A stretch of DNA of 64,000 bases from CBDCDJ01 sp965215355. GTDB lineage: Bacteria; Deinococcota; Deinococci; Deinococcales; Trueperaceae. Where the stretch lies: NCBI GenBank assembly GCA_965215355.1, contig CBDCDJ010000007.1, positions 2,604,001 to 2,668,000 of the forward strand, in the 5' to 3' direction. Under the pieces are notes generated by a model. That model had not been told where the DNA came from, ran no database searches, and saw only the letters and a program-made list of their open reading frames with translations. Position numbers and translations under genes: made by a program. How positions within the stretch are numbered: the first letter of the stretch is position 1; each line of letters starts with the position of its first letter. Below, piece after piece: positions 33,487-42,355 of the stretch.

Positions 33487-36042
33487 ATGGCAACCTACGC
33501 CAAGCTCCTGGGTTCCGCCTCCATCAAGCATGAGGAGGTTTGGCTCGAGCCGCCCGCCGGCAAGACCTCCGCGCTGCTCTACACCCTCGCCTACCGAGAC
33601 AGTTGGACGAGTCGCGACGAACTCGTTTTTCTGTTCTGGCCCGACACCACCCAAGAAAAAGCGCGGCGCAACTTACGGCGGCTTTTAACCTCGGTGCGGA
33701 GGCTGCCTTACGCGGACGCGCTAAACGCCGAGCCCACCCGGCTCCGCTGGCCCGTCGCTACGGACGTTCACGCCTTCAAGCAAGCCCTGGCCGAAGGACG
33801 CACCGCGCAAGCCATAACCCTTTATAAGGGACCGCTCCTGCAGAGTTTCAGCCTCTCCCAAACCCCCGAATTTGAGAACTGGCTCGAGCAAGAACGCCAA
33901 GAACTTCACAGGGTTTGGCGCGGCGCGGTGCTGACGTTTGCAGACGAGCTTTACAAAGCCGGACGCTATCCCGAAGCGGGTGAGACGCTTTTGAATCTCC
34001 GCCGCGCCGACCCGTTCGACGAAGAAGCGCTGAGGCGGCACCTGCAGGCTTTGTACGCAAGCGGCCGGCGAAGCGAAGCTTTGGGAACGTTCGCAACTTT
34101 CCAGCAAAGCCTGAAAGACGAACTCGGCGGCGAACCCGAGGACGGCACCCTGGGACTTGTGAAAGACATTCGGGAGGAAACGCTCGAGGTGCAGCCTGCT
34201 GTTTCTGCGTCTGTTGCAAACCGACGCCCCGCCCTACCCGTCCAGCCGACCCCTTTCGTGGGCCGCACAGCAGAACGAGCGGCGCTGAACGCAGCTCTCA
34301 GCGACCCCGCTTGCCGACTGCTCACTATAGTGGGACCCGGCGGCATGGGCAAGACGCGCCTCGCCCTCGAAGCGGCGGAGGCGCAACTGGAGAGGTTCGG
34401 CGACGGCGTTTATTTCGTCCCCTTCGCGTCCGTTTTTTCGCCCGACCTGATGGTCTACGCCGTCGCCGACGCCGTGGGCTTCTCGTTTTTCGGCCAGCTC
34501 GAGCCGCGAGCGCAACTTCTCGAGTACTTGCAAACCAAGCACATGCTCCTGGTGCTCGACAACCTCGAGCACCTCCTCGCCGGCGTGGAGCTTGTCGGCA
34601 ACCTGCTGGAGCGCGCGCCCGATATCAAAATTTTGGCGACTTCGCGCGAACGCCTGAACCTTCACGCCGAGCGGGTGTTCGACCTGTTCGGCTTGGCCGT
34701 ACCCGAGACAGTGGCAGAGGCTGAGGGGTACGACGCCGTTAAGTTGTTCGTCCAAGCGGCCAGTGGCACCCGTGCCGACTTCGCCCTCGATGACACGAAC
34801 TTGCCGACCGTCGCGCGCATTTGCCAGCACGTCCAGGGGATGCCGCTGGCGCTCGAGCTGGCCGCGAGCTGGTTGCGCGCGCTTACCTTGGGCGACGTTG
34901 CAGCGGAACTGGAGCGGGGAAGCGACCTCGAGACTTCGAAGCGCGACCTGCCGGAACGTCACCGGAGCCTCCGCGCGGTTTTCGACGCTTCTTGGGAGTT
35001 ACTGACGGACGAAGAGCGAACAGCCCTCAGAAAGCTCTCGGTGTTTCGAGGCGGTTTCAGGCGTGAAGCGGCGTCCGCGGTCGCAGGGGTTAATCTACCC
35101 GTCCTCGCCAGTTTGATAGACAAATCCTTCCTGACCATGACGGCTGCCGGGCGTTACCGCAGGCATCCGCTGATATACCAGTACACCCAGGAGAAGCTGG
35201 CGCGACACCCGGAGGAAAAAGCGGAAACGGAAGAGAAGCACAGCCTCTACTACCTCCGATTCGTGCGCGAGCGGGAAGCGGACTTGCTGACGCTCGAGCG
35301 TAAAAAGACGCTCGAGACGGTTGAAGAAGACTTAGCCAACCTCAGACTCGCCTGGACCTGGGTGCTGGAGAACGAGCGGGTCGAGGAGGTAAAATCATCC
35401 GCGCTGGCGCTGGGGCGCTTCTTCAGCAACCGGATTCCGGAGGGAGAGGCGCTGTTCGCGCAAGCGGTCGCGGCCTTACAGGACGAGAGCTTTAATCACC
35501 GGGCCGCCCTGGGCTACGTCCTCGTTCAGCAGGCGGCGTTTTGGAGTTCCACCCAAAGACGCGGCACACGCCGAGTTTTGGAGCGCGGCTTGGCGTTGTT
35601 GCGACCGCTGGAAGAAGCCAGCGGCGTCATGCGGGGCTTGGCGCTGCTGGGTTGGGCCGCTTATTTCAGCGGCAACGTCGAAGAGGCCGCCGCGCTGTTT
35701 CGAGAGGGACGCGCGCTCGCTCAGCAACATGACCCTCGAGCTGTAGGCGAGTTCTCTACCGGCTTAGTGATGGCAGAGCAAGCTGGCAGTTTCGAGCAAG
35801 CTAAGCGAGCGTTCGAAGAGACGTTGGCAGAGCTTCAGCACCTGGGCGACCTCGAGCATACCGTGTTCCTCAAACAGCAGTTCGGCGTTTATTTGGCGCT
35901 CAACGCCCACGCCGAAGAGGGTGAAAAGCTGCTGCTCGAGACCTTGCAAAAGCAAATGGAACCTGGGGAGTTGGCTGAAGCGCTCGAGCGCGGCGAAAGA
36001 CTGAAGTTAGAAGAGGTCGTGGCGGAGCTTTTGAAACCGTGA
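33487..36042 (+). CDS. BTAD / NB-ARC / TPR transcriptional regulator (SARP-AfsR-like)
   Basis: An 851-residue STAND-type regulator. The N-terminal ~90 residues resemble a DNA-binding winged helix (WTSRDELVFLFWPDTTQEKARRNLRRLL), followed by a bacterial transcriptional activator domain (100-240), an NTPase with Walker A GPGGMGKT near residue 283 and Walker B HMLLVLDNLEHLL, then a helical TPR-like region (570-850). Such proteins switch on target genes after binding a ligand and ATP. TACACT ends 5 bases before ATG 33487, so the mRNA may be leaderless; an upstream start at 33436 is less likely. Targets unknown. Confidence 0.88.
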   Translation: MATYAKLLGSASIKHEEVWLEPPAGKTSALLYTLAYRDSWTSRDELVFLFWPDTTQEKARRNLRRLLTSVRRLPYADALNAEPTRLRWPVATDVHAFKQALAEGRTAQAITLYKGPLLQSFSLSQTPEFENWLEQERQELHRVWRGAVLTFADELYKAGRYPEAGETLLNLRRADPFDEEALRRHLQALYASGRRSEALGTFATFQQSLKDELGGEPEDGTLGLVKDIREETLEVQPAVSASVANRRPALPVQPTPFVGRTAERAALNAALSDPACRLLTIVGPGGMGKTRLALEAAEAQLERFGDGVYFVPFASVFSPDLMVYAVADAVGFSFFGQLEPRAQLLEYLQTKHMLLVLDNLEHLLAGVELVGNLLERAPDIKILATSRERLNLHAERVFDLFGLAVPETVAEAEGYDAVKLFVQAASGTRADFALDDTNLPTVARICQHVQGMPLALELAASWLRALTLGDVAAELERGSDLETSKRDLPERHRSLRAVFDASWELLTDEERTALRKLSVFRGGFRREAASAVAGVNLPVLASLIDKSFLTMTAAGRYRRHPLIYQYTQEKLARHPEEKAETEEKHSLYYLRFVREREADLLTLERKKTLETVEEDLANLRLAWTWVLENERVEEVKSSALALGRFFSNRIPEGEALFAQAVAALQDESFNHRAALGYVLVQQAAFWSSTQRRGTRRVLERGLALLRPLEEASGVMRGLALLGWAAYFSGNVEEAAALFREGRALAQQHDPRAVGEFSTGLVMAEQAGSFEQAKRAFEETLAELQHLGDLEHTVFLKQQFGVYLALNAHAEEGEKLLLETLQKQMEPGELAEALERGERLKLEEVVAELLKP

Positions 36043-36052
36043 GAGAACTTGA

Positions 36053-36352
36053 TTCGGAAGTCTGACCCTGCACGTGCCGCGCGGGTAGGTCAAAGCGACC
36101 GCCGTCCAACTCCGTCTGCCGCCCGCGCGCGGTGATGCCGACGTCATCCTGCTCGAGCGGTTCGTGCCGCAGGCGACCCTTGAGACCCCAGACGCTTTGG
36201 ACCGTTTTCAGGGAACGAGCAGCTGGCCCCTTGCCCACCCGATTTTGGTGCGGGCGGAGCTTTTGGCGCTCCGTGACGGCAGGCCCCGGGACGTGGCCGA
36301 CCGTCTCCTGACCCAGGTCATCCTGCCGGAGCTGACGGACAAAGATGCCTGA
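36053..36352 (+). pseudogene. C-terminal remnant of an AbiEi-type antitoxin
   Basis: An open stretch interrupted by TAG at 36086-36088 encodes VKATAVQLRLPPARGDADVI, then RFQGTSSWPLAHPILVRAELLAL and DVADRLLTQVILPELTDKDA. This resembles the C-terminal part of AbiEi-family antitoxins, in which a conserved substrate/HPLLVYAELL-like helix precedes the end. No N-terminal helix-turn-helix or start codon is present; the upstream DNA belongs to the NB-ARC gene. The last 8 bases overlap the AbiEii start, as in intact pairs. Family assignment is from memory and moderate. Confidence 0.5.
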
Positions 36353-37157
36353 GACAGAGGCTCTGGCAGCCCTCGCCCGCGTGGCCGCGTCGCGCGGCTT
36401 ATCCGTTCTCCTCATCGGGGCGCTCGCCCGGGAGATTATCTTTGACCGGCAGTTTGACGGCAAACCTTACCGGGCGACCCGTGACGTCGACGTGGGGGTG
36501 CGCGTCGCCACCTGGGACGAGTACCGGGCGTTTGTAGGTTTGCTCGTGGGTGCGGGATTCATCCAAAAAGCCGAGCACAAACTTCGCTACCGAGACGGCA
36601 CCGAGTTTGACCTACTGCCTTTCGGGGGCGTGGTTGATGAGCACAACAAACTCACCTGGCGGGATGGAGAGCGCATGATGTCAATGGACGGGTTCGACAG
36701 CGCCGACGCTCACGGCGAGCTGCGCGACGTCGCGGGCGTGCGGCTCCGCGTGGTGAACTTGCCGGGCCTCACGCTTAAACTCTTCGCTTTTAAAGACCGT
36801 GAGGCCAACCTCAGGTCGAGCGACCTCGGGGGCCTGAGTTATATTCTCCTCAACGCCTCGGACGCCGTTAGAGAACGGACCTACACCGAACTCGAGCCGA
36901 CCCTGCTGGTGGCGCTCAACTATCCCGAACTGGGACCCTACCTGCTCGGGTGTGACGTGGCGGCCACCGTCAACCGAGACGAGGGGCGCCGTCTCCTTGA
37001 CCTTGTGGACAGGCACATACTCACCGCGCCGGACTACGCGGCTTTGAGACGCACGGTAACCCCAGGGGATTTGGACGGGGCCCGTTTTGGGGCTTTCAGG
37101 CGCGGGCTGGCTGAGGCTGTAAGCGGAGCCGTCAAAAATACCTCGCCAAATTCGTAG
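36345..37157 (+). CDS. AbiEii-type nucleotidyltransferase toxin
   Basis: A 270-residue nucleotidyltransferase-fold protein of the AbiEii/AbiGii kind. VLLIGALAREIIFDRQ and RATRDVDVGVRVATWDEY carry the GS/GA-type loop and the catalytic D-x-D pair; EFDLLPFGG supplies the third acidic residue. LKLFAFKDR is the usual helix after the core. AbiEii toxins act by nucleotidyl transfer to tRNA or similar targets and are held in check by AbiEi, which is broken here. Confidence 0.8.
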   Translation: MPETEALAALARVAASRGLSVLLIGALAREIIFDRQFDGKPYRATRDVDVGVRVATWDEYRAFVGLLVGAGFIQKAEHKLRYRDGTEFDLLPFGGVVDEHNKLTWRDGERMMSMDGFDSADAHGELRDVAGVRLRVVNLPGLTLKLFAFKDREANLRSSDLGGLSYILLNASDAVRERTYTELEPTLLVALNYPELGPYLLGCDVAATVNRDEGRRLLDLVDRHILTAPDYAALRRTVTPGDLDGARFGAFRRGLAEAVSGAVKNTSPNS

Positions 37158-37401
37158 TCACAACAGCCGTGCGGCTTAGGTGAGAAAGCGACCACAGGCC
37201 GACCCCACTTGAAGTAAAAGTCCGCCCAACTCAGCAAGCTTCTCAGCACGAAAACGGCTCTGCGCTAGTCGTTGGGGAGCGTGTCCCCGAACCGACAGGC
37301 CTAAAGACGTAGCAACTCAGCAATGCCTTTAACAGAAGCGGCACACTATAGGCACACAAACACTTTTTGCACACCAAGCACCACACAAGCCTAAAGAGAA
37401 A

Positions 37402-37422
37402 AACCCCGTCACTGACGGGGTT
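37402..37422 (-). terminator. Terminator of the tRNA-Arg gene fragment
   Basis: AACCCCGTC and GACGGGGTT form a 9-bp stem with a 3-base loop; on the minus strand a T-rich tract (TTTTTCTCTTT) follows. It stands 2 bases beyond the tRNA 3' fragment and marks this as the original chromosomal 3' side of the tRNA gene. The stretch 37158-37400 holds no gene I can support. Confidence 0.8.
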
Positions 37423-37424
37423 CC

Positions 37425-37472
37425 TTCTGGTGCGCCCGAGAGGATTCGAACCCCTGGCCTTCTGATCCGTAG
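37425..37472 (-). repeat. Left attachment site: 3' part of tRNA-Arg
   Basis: On the minus strand the sequence runs from the anticodon loop (CTACGGA) through the variable region and T arm (GGGGTTCGAATCCTC) to the acceptor end CGGGCGCACCA. The 5' half of the tRNA is missing. A copy with one mismatch lies at 48981-49028. tRNA 3' ends are classical target sites of tyrosine integrases. Confidence 0.88.
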
Positions 37473-37501
37473 TTCTTTTTAACTTTCGCAAAGTCTTTCG
37501 A

Positions 37502-37583
37502 AGTTATAGAGAAATTAGCTCCTGCACGGTTTTACTAAGAGCACCCCTATCAAAGTCGTGTGCAGTCTGCTCAAGTCTTAGTA
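37502..37583. repeat. Attachment-arm repeat, copy 1
   Basis: 82 bp directly inside the left tRNA fragment, matching 49033-49114 at 62 of 82 positions by eye with no gaps. Likely the integrase-binding arm of the element end. Confidence 0.7.
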
Positions 37584-37964
37584 GGGAAATAGTAGGGAAA
37601 AAGTTGACGCTCCGGTGTCTAACCATGCAAGCTCCACCGCGTTTGAAGCTGACATTGCTGAAGGATTCGCATGAACAAGTCCTCGGTAGCTACAAATACT
37701 TACCGAGGATTTGTTCTGGCTGTCTATGACCCAAACAGATAAGCTCGAGCACCTCCTCGAAGTCCAGTGAGGAGGTATCACTTGTAACGACGTGATCGAA
37801 GAAAATGTCGACCCAAGGCACTCAGCGCGTGGGTGGAAGTGGGCAAGCTCAAGCAAGTTCAGCGCGGCGTATACCGGTCGCTAAATTGGTTAAGGCGAGG
37901 CTACCGAATCTCGCCCTTACTAAGTGCCAGTATTTCGCTTCGTTTTTCCAGTGAGATGACCCTG
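37584..37964. other. Non-coding left end of the integrated element
   Basis: No supported gene. It contains two GTAGGGAAA units (37581-37600) and a hairpin TCCTCGGTA (37680-37688) with TACCGAGGA (37701-37709) followed by TTTGTT, which could terminate plus-strand transcripts. A 92-codon frame on the minus strand lacks coding character. Confidence 0.5.
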
Positions 37965-40604
37965 TCAATATTCATTCGGTTGTCTTCGTGACCATGCCAA
38001 ACCTCGGGAGAAATTTCTTTGGAAAGTGAGTAACGGCGGGCAGACCTTCTCCAAACACACCGCATCGTTCGGTGCGCTCACCGAACTCGCTATAAGCCGG
38101 ACATGCAACGACCGAAGCTTCTGAGGATTGTTCAATTTCGTACATACGATTCCATCATTCGTTACGCTTAACATCTGGACTATCAAACGGCCCGAATGCG
38201 GCTCGAACTCTTCCACTCGCACCGTGACATCATGCGGTCCTATGACCCGTGCCCTACAAAACCCGTCACTTAACTCAAAGTCGGTTACCACCGGTTTAAG
38301 CCGCACCGGTACGCTGGTCAGCGGCACCCAGTTCTGCGATCGCTTGTCCAGGCACACTTCTACGATTACGCTGTCCCGCGCGGCAGGCTGCAAAGTATGC
38401 AGGGCCTCCACTGGAAACGCCTCCTCAGGTCGTGATGCGAGACGTAACTGCACGTCAAGGTCACGGGCGTATGGGTTATGCAGCAGTAGCGCTACGCTAC
38501 GTGGGCTCAGTGACCGTAGGAATTCAAGAGGTTGTGTCGTTTCCGGCTTCACGAATTGCGAGCTGACGCAGGTCGCCCGCAAATCGAACGCCACCTCACT
38601 CTCATCATTAAGCCTAAGTTTGAGCGGAATGCGTTTTGGTTCACCGTCGGGCGTGTGAAGCGGTTTCCACCGGAACGGCGTGAAGCATCCGTCCGGCACT
38701 ATCGCCCGAGCACCTTGCGTCCTGCCCTGCACGAGAACCGGGTCGCGCGTCAAATCCCACGTCAAGTGCGGCACCACCCGAAACGGCTCGAGTTCACCGA
38801 CCACCTCGTCGTTTAGGATGAACTCGCCGGCGTACTTACCGGGCGGAAGTCCAGTAACGTGAAAACCGTGCGTATGCGGAACGAACGTGTGACTCCCTAG
38901 TCGTAAACGGGTGCCCGTAGGTAGGTTATCCTCGAGCGGTACGACGATCGGCTGATCCGGTGTGAAGTACCCCGGATGGAGGTGGACGGTGACGTCATCA
39001 CGGATGCGTTGCGGTTGCGTGGTGCGCGTCCACCGCACCGCAGCGTAGGGCTCGTCGATACGCCACCTGCCGACTATAAGCGGACTGCTACCGTCCCACG
39101 TGATCCGCCAAAGCGGCAGTTGCACCGGCAGTCGCTCAGCGTGCGCCACACCTTCAACGTTTGGGGGGCGTTCCGACACAAGGTAAAGTGATTTCGGGCC
39201 GTACCGCAAGTGCGTCCGGGTAATTTCGATGCCGTTCGCGCTGAACAGCCGAGCGCCAGCGTGCCAGGACCACCGGCCCAGGTTCTCCAAGTTCGCCTCG
39301 ACGCCCTCTGCGGGCAGACGAAACGTGAACGACTGCCCTTGCGCTTGCGGTCTCACGTCGTATAGCTCAGCCCCGACCTGCAGCGTGAGGGGGCGGGTGA
39401 TATCTGGAAGGAACGCGTCAATGTCGATCTTGCCCTGCAAGTAGGCTTCGTCATCGCGCAGCATCAGGTGGGTGCAGGTATACGCAGCGTAACCGACGGT
39501 ATCAGGGTGGACGTGACCGTCAATGCTCAGCGGCACCCCGCGTTGCGGATTGCCGCACCACAAGTACCGCACACCCGTTTGGGTATATAGGGGAATGGAC
39601 GCCTCAACGAGGTTTCCCACCTGAGCGGTAAACGGGCGGGTCGTCACGTACAGGGTGACACCTGCAACCTGCTTGAACACCCCGAGCGGCAATGCCCCGA
39701 TGATGTTCAGCGAGATCCGCGCAGCTGGCGTGACGTGATGCTCCTCGCCGGTGCTGCGGTCGATATACCGACCGTAGGGCAGTCTCTCCGTTTCCGCGAG
39801 CGCACGTGCGGCGCGACGCGCGCCGGTCGGCAAGGTGATCGTATGGCCAGGGATGGTTCGCAGGTACCGCACGAACTGCGCGGGGGTACGCTGCTGCCGC
39901 AATTCACCAATGATCTCTTGTACGGCGTGCGCGCGCTTATTCGCGAAGTACCGCAACGCGTTTGGTCGACCCAGGTCTACACCGTGCAGCTCGAGTTCCG
40001 CCTCTAACGCGTCGAGCGGTAGCCCTTCGAGTTCATTCTCGAGGATAACGTCCACCGCATGCGTCATAGAGGTGAACACCCGGTCGAAGGACGCGGCCTG
40101 CCGCAGCACGGCGTCATCAACCAAGCCAAGGATGTCTTTCATCAACGCTGGCGTGATCCGCCTCCCAGGGTGCTCGCGGTAGTACTCGATAAAGAAACTT
40201 ACGAGCCTCGTCGAGTTGAGACTGCGAATTCCCCACGCTTCATCGATGGTGCGCACGAACTCTCGGCGGTAGGCGCTGCGCACTTTAAGCGCACTGGTGA
40301 CCTCGTTGGATTCGAAGGCGTCCCAGAGAAGGTTGTACTGATGGTTGGTTATGGGGGCGTCCTCGAGCTGAAGCTCCTCATGGCAGCTCTTCCAAAATCT
40401 GTTTTCATCCTCGGAGAGTTCACGGTAGAAGGTGTACCCGCGGAAGAACGCCAATACCAGCACCTTGTCGTCCTTCGTCCAATAACTCCGGCACCACAAG
40501 CGCCGCACGCGTTCCTTCAAAGTGGTGTACTCCTCTTCCGAGAGGTACATGTCGATTGGCCCATCCTCCCGAACGCGCGCGATGAGATCGTTAATGAGCG
40601 ACAT
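37965..40604 (-). CDS. Large protein of the helicase operon, helical N-terminus and beta-rich C-terminus
   Basis: An 879-residue protein with no family I can name. Residues 1-260 are predicted helical and charged (SRSAYRREF-type segments; LEGLPLDALEAELELHGVDLG). From about 280 the sequence becomes beta-rich with repeated proline-glycine turns and alternating hydrophobics (for example GVTLYVTTRPFTAQVGNLVEASIPLY; HGFHVTGLPPGKYAGEFIL), reminiscent of several Ig-like or jelly-roll units. No signal peptide or membrane helix, so it is presumably cytoplasmic. Last gene of the four-gene operon; its start overlaps the upstream stop by 14 bases. Confidence 0.85.
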   Translation of the reverse strand: MSLINDLIARVREDGPIDMYLSEEEYTTLKERVRRLWCRSYWTKDDKVLVLAFFRGYTFYRELSEDENRFWKSCHEELQLEDAPITNHQYNLLWDAFESNEVTSALKVRSAYRREFVRTIDEAWGIRSLNSTRLVSFFIEYYREHPGRRITPALMKDILGLVDDAVLRQAASFDRVFTSMTHAVDVILENELEGLPLDALEAELELHGVDLGRPNALRYFANKRAHAVQEIIGELRQQRTPAQFVRYLRTIPGHTITLPTGARRAARALAETERLPYGRYIDRSTGEEHHVTPAARISLNIIGALPLGVFKQVAGVTLYVTTRPFTAQVGNLVEASIPLYTQTGVRYLWCGNPQRGVPLSIDGHVHPDTVGYAAYTCTHLMLRDDEAYLQGKIDIDAFLPDITRPLTLQVGAELYDVRPQAQGQSFTFRLPAEGVEANLENLGRWSWHAGARLFSANGIEITRTHLRYGPKSLYLVSERPPNVEGVAHAERLPVQLPLWRITWDGSSPLIVGRWRIDEPYAAVRWTRTTQPQRIRDDVTVHLHPGYFTPDQPIVVPLEDNLPTGTRLRLGSHTFVPHTHGFHVTGLPPGKYAGEFILNDEVVGELEPFRVVPHLTWDLTRDPVLVQGRTQGARAIVPDGCFTPFRWKPLHTPDGEPKRIPLKLRLNDESEVAFDLRATCVSSQFVKPETTQPLEFLRSLSPRSVALLLHNPYARDLDVQLRLASRPEEAFPVEALHTLQPAARDSVIVEVCLDKRSQNWVPLTSVPVRLKPVVTDFELSDGFCRARVIGPHDVTVRVEEFEPHSGRLIVQMLSVTNDGIVCTKLNNPQKLRSLHVRLIASSVSAPNDAVCLEKVCPPLLTFQRNFSRGLAWSRRQPNEY

Positions 40605-41121
40605 GCTTATCCGGCGTCCTTGTCACAGTGGTCAGCTCAAGCCAACGTAGGTATACCCATTGCGCGAGCAGTAAACGCCGCACGTACGCGGCGCGTTCCT
40701 CATCAAATTCCTGCGTGAGACGCACAAGCGAATCCGCAGCCTCGATCGCCATGTCAGTTGGGTCGCCAGTCTCGATCTGGCGGGCAACATGGGGCACGAG
40801 GTCGAACATCTCGAGTTCACGTGCGAATGGCGCTACCACTTCATCTAGCCAGAATTCCGGTCGTTTTGCGAGCTCCCGCAACTCCCGAAGGTAGGAAAGG
40901 TGCTGCTCTTGGCGCGTGCGCTCTGTCTCCGTTTTTGTGGCAGTCTCGATGAGTTCGTTGCGCTGCGCTTTCACCCGCTCCAAAGCCTTTTCGATCATCG
41001 CGGCGTTTCGTCTCGCTTCATCGCGTTCTCGCACCGCCTCCTCGAGAAGTCGCTTTGCTTCCTTGGCTTTATCGTTCGCGATGTTCCACTGTTGTTCGTA
41101 ATACCTCAGCTTTTCATCCAC
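40591..41121 (-). CDS. Coiled-coil protein of the helicase operon
   Basis: A 176-residue protein. Residues 1-80 form a strong coiled coil (EKLRYYEQQWNIANDKAKEAKRLLEEAV and on); the second half is helical without clear heptads (FWLDEVVAPFARELEMFDLVPHVARQIE). No enzymatic motif. It overlaps its upstream neighbour by 8 bases and its downstream neighbour by 14, so all three should be made in fixed proportion and may form a complex. Function unknown. Confidence 0.8.
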   Translation of the reverse strand: MDEKLRYYEQQWNIANDKAKEAKRLLEEAVRERDEARRNAAMIEKALERVKAQRNELIETATKTETERTRQEQHLSYLRELRELAKRPEFWLDEVVAPFARELEMFDLVPHVARQIETGDPTDMAIEAADSLVRLTQEFDEERAAYVRRLLLAQWVYLRWLELTTVTRTPDKHVAH

Positions 41122-42355
41122 CAGCGGTCACCTCTAGCCTGGGGGAGTCAAGTTGTGCGGTGAGAAAGCGCAGAATCGTTTCGTGCTTAAAGCTTTGCAG
41201 GTCGAGGTATCTTCGAACCGGCAGATTGGCAAGATCCAGCAGCAGGGGTTCGAGGCCGAGCATCAGGATACCGTCGAAAGCGTCATGGTCAAGGTCCAGC
41301 CAGTTCGTGTTGGTATCGAGCAGGGCGCTCGTCTCGCCACTAAGCACCGCTTCGTACATCGTGATGAGCCCGTGCAGGCGCACGCTTGGGGTGTCTCCGA
41401 GGAGTTCGTAGTCGATGATGAGGGTGTTCTGAAGGTCCTGAACGTCTGTGGGCACTGAGATAACCTTCGCACGCTTTTGGAGTTCCTCAAGCTCCGAGCT
41501 AAGTTCGCGATTGGTCTGTTCAAGCTGCCCGAGCGATACTTTCGTGCTGATAAGGGCAGCCTGCGCTTGGGTGAGTTCACTTTGCAGGCCATTCCGTCGA
41601 TCCTGGAGGGACTTGGTGGTCAAGACCAGCGCCTCTTGCTGTTGTTTGTGGATTGCGCTTTGTTCCGCAAGTGTCGCATCACACTCTCTAACGGTGCTTT
41701 TCAGGGTCGTGACTTGCTGTCCGGCGTTCTGAAGGTCTTCCTTTAGTTTCTCGATTTTCTTTTGCTGGTCAGTGAAAGTTTTGGTCTGTGTCTCGAGTTG
41801 CTCTTTAAGGGTTCTCTGCGCGGCCCGCTCGCGCTCCTCTTTATCGGCCTGCCGACTGCGTTGCTTGGTCGCTTTGTTAGCCTCACGAATGGCGTCACTT
41901 GCGCGTTTCTGCTCTTCGTCACGCTCGTAAGTTAGCGTTTCGCAACGATGCGCGAGGGTTGCAATCAGCTGCCAAGGCACCGCGGGAGGTTCAGAGGAAC
42001 TTGACCATAGCCACGCGGTTACCCTCAGCAGCGTCGGCGTGCCCTGCGTCATGCCGTCAAGGTCCAGGTAATCCCCCACGCGATCAAGCCAGAAGTCAAC
42101 CAGCCGCTCGAGAACTTCGGGTTTGCGCTCTCGAATTTTCCCAAGATTCTCGAGAATGTCCTCTGCTGCAAACTTGCTGAGCCTTCCAACAAGAAGAAGG
42201 GCGGTCTTATCACCTTTCTTGAATTGCCCCTTAAAGACCTGTACGAGTGACGCGGGGGGAAGACAGCTCAAGGCCCGCTCGAGCCATTCGCCTTGCTGCG
42301 GGTCGAGGAGGCGCTCCTTCCACTGTTCCCGTGGAAAGTCAGGCGGCTCGTTCAT
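41114..42355 (-). CDS. Coiled-coil protein with globular ends, helicase operon
   Basis: A 413-residue protein. ATG 42355 is chosen because the longer frame upstream is a shadow of the helicase gene and AGAGAG stands 7 bases before it; ATG 42361 is equally possible. Residues 1-130 are globular and helical (LSCLPPASLVQVFKGQFKKGDKTALLLVGRLSKFAAEDILENLG). Residues 140-310 form a long coiled coil. The last 100 residues are globular (VQDLQNTLIIDYELLGDTPSVRLHGLITMYEAVL). The shape resembles scaffolds or SMC-like rods, but there is no ATPase motif. Confidence 0.8.
   Translation of the reverse strand: MNEPPDFPREQWKERLLDPQQGEWLERALSCLPPASLVQVFKGQFKKGDKTALLLVGRLSKFAAEDILENLGKIRERKPEVLERLVDFWLDRVGDYLDLDGMTQGTPTLLRVTAWLWSSSSEPPAVPWQLIATLAHRCETLTYERDEEQKRASDAIREANKATKQRSRQADKEERERAAQRTLKEQLETQTKTFTDQQKKIEKLKEDLQNAGQQVTTLKSTVRECDATLAEQSAIHKQQQEALVLTTKSLQDRRNGLQSELTQAQAALISTKVSLGQLEQTNRELSSELEELQKRAKVISVPTDVQDLQNTLIIDYELLGDTPSVRLHGLITMYEAVLSGETSALLDTNTNWLDLDHDAFDGILMLGLEPLLLDLANLPVRRYLDLQSFKHETILRFLTAQLDSPRLEVTAGG

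Noticed and set aside
37425..37472. Complete tRNA-Arg gene
   Set aside because: Only the part from the anticodon loop to CCA is present; no acceptor 5' strand or D arm to the right here or at 48981.
40059..40718. 219-codon plus-strand frame opposite the 879-residue gene
   Set aside because: Antisense shadow, interrupted coding character, no start context.
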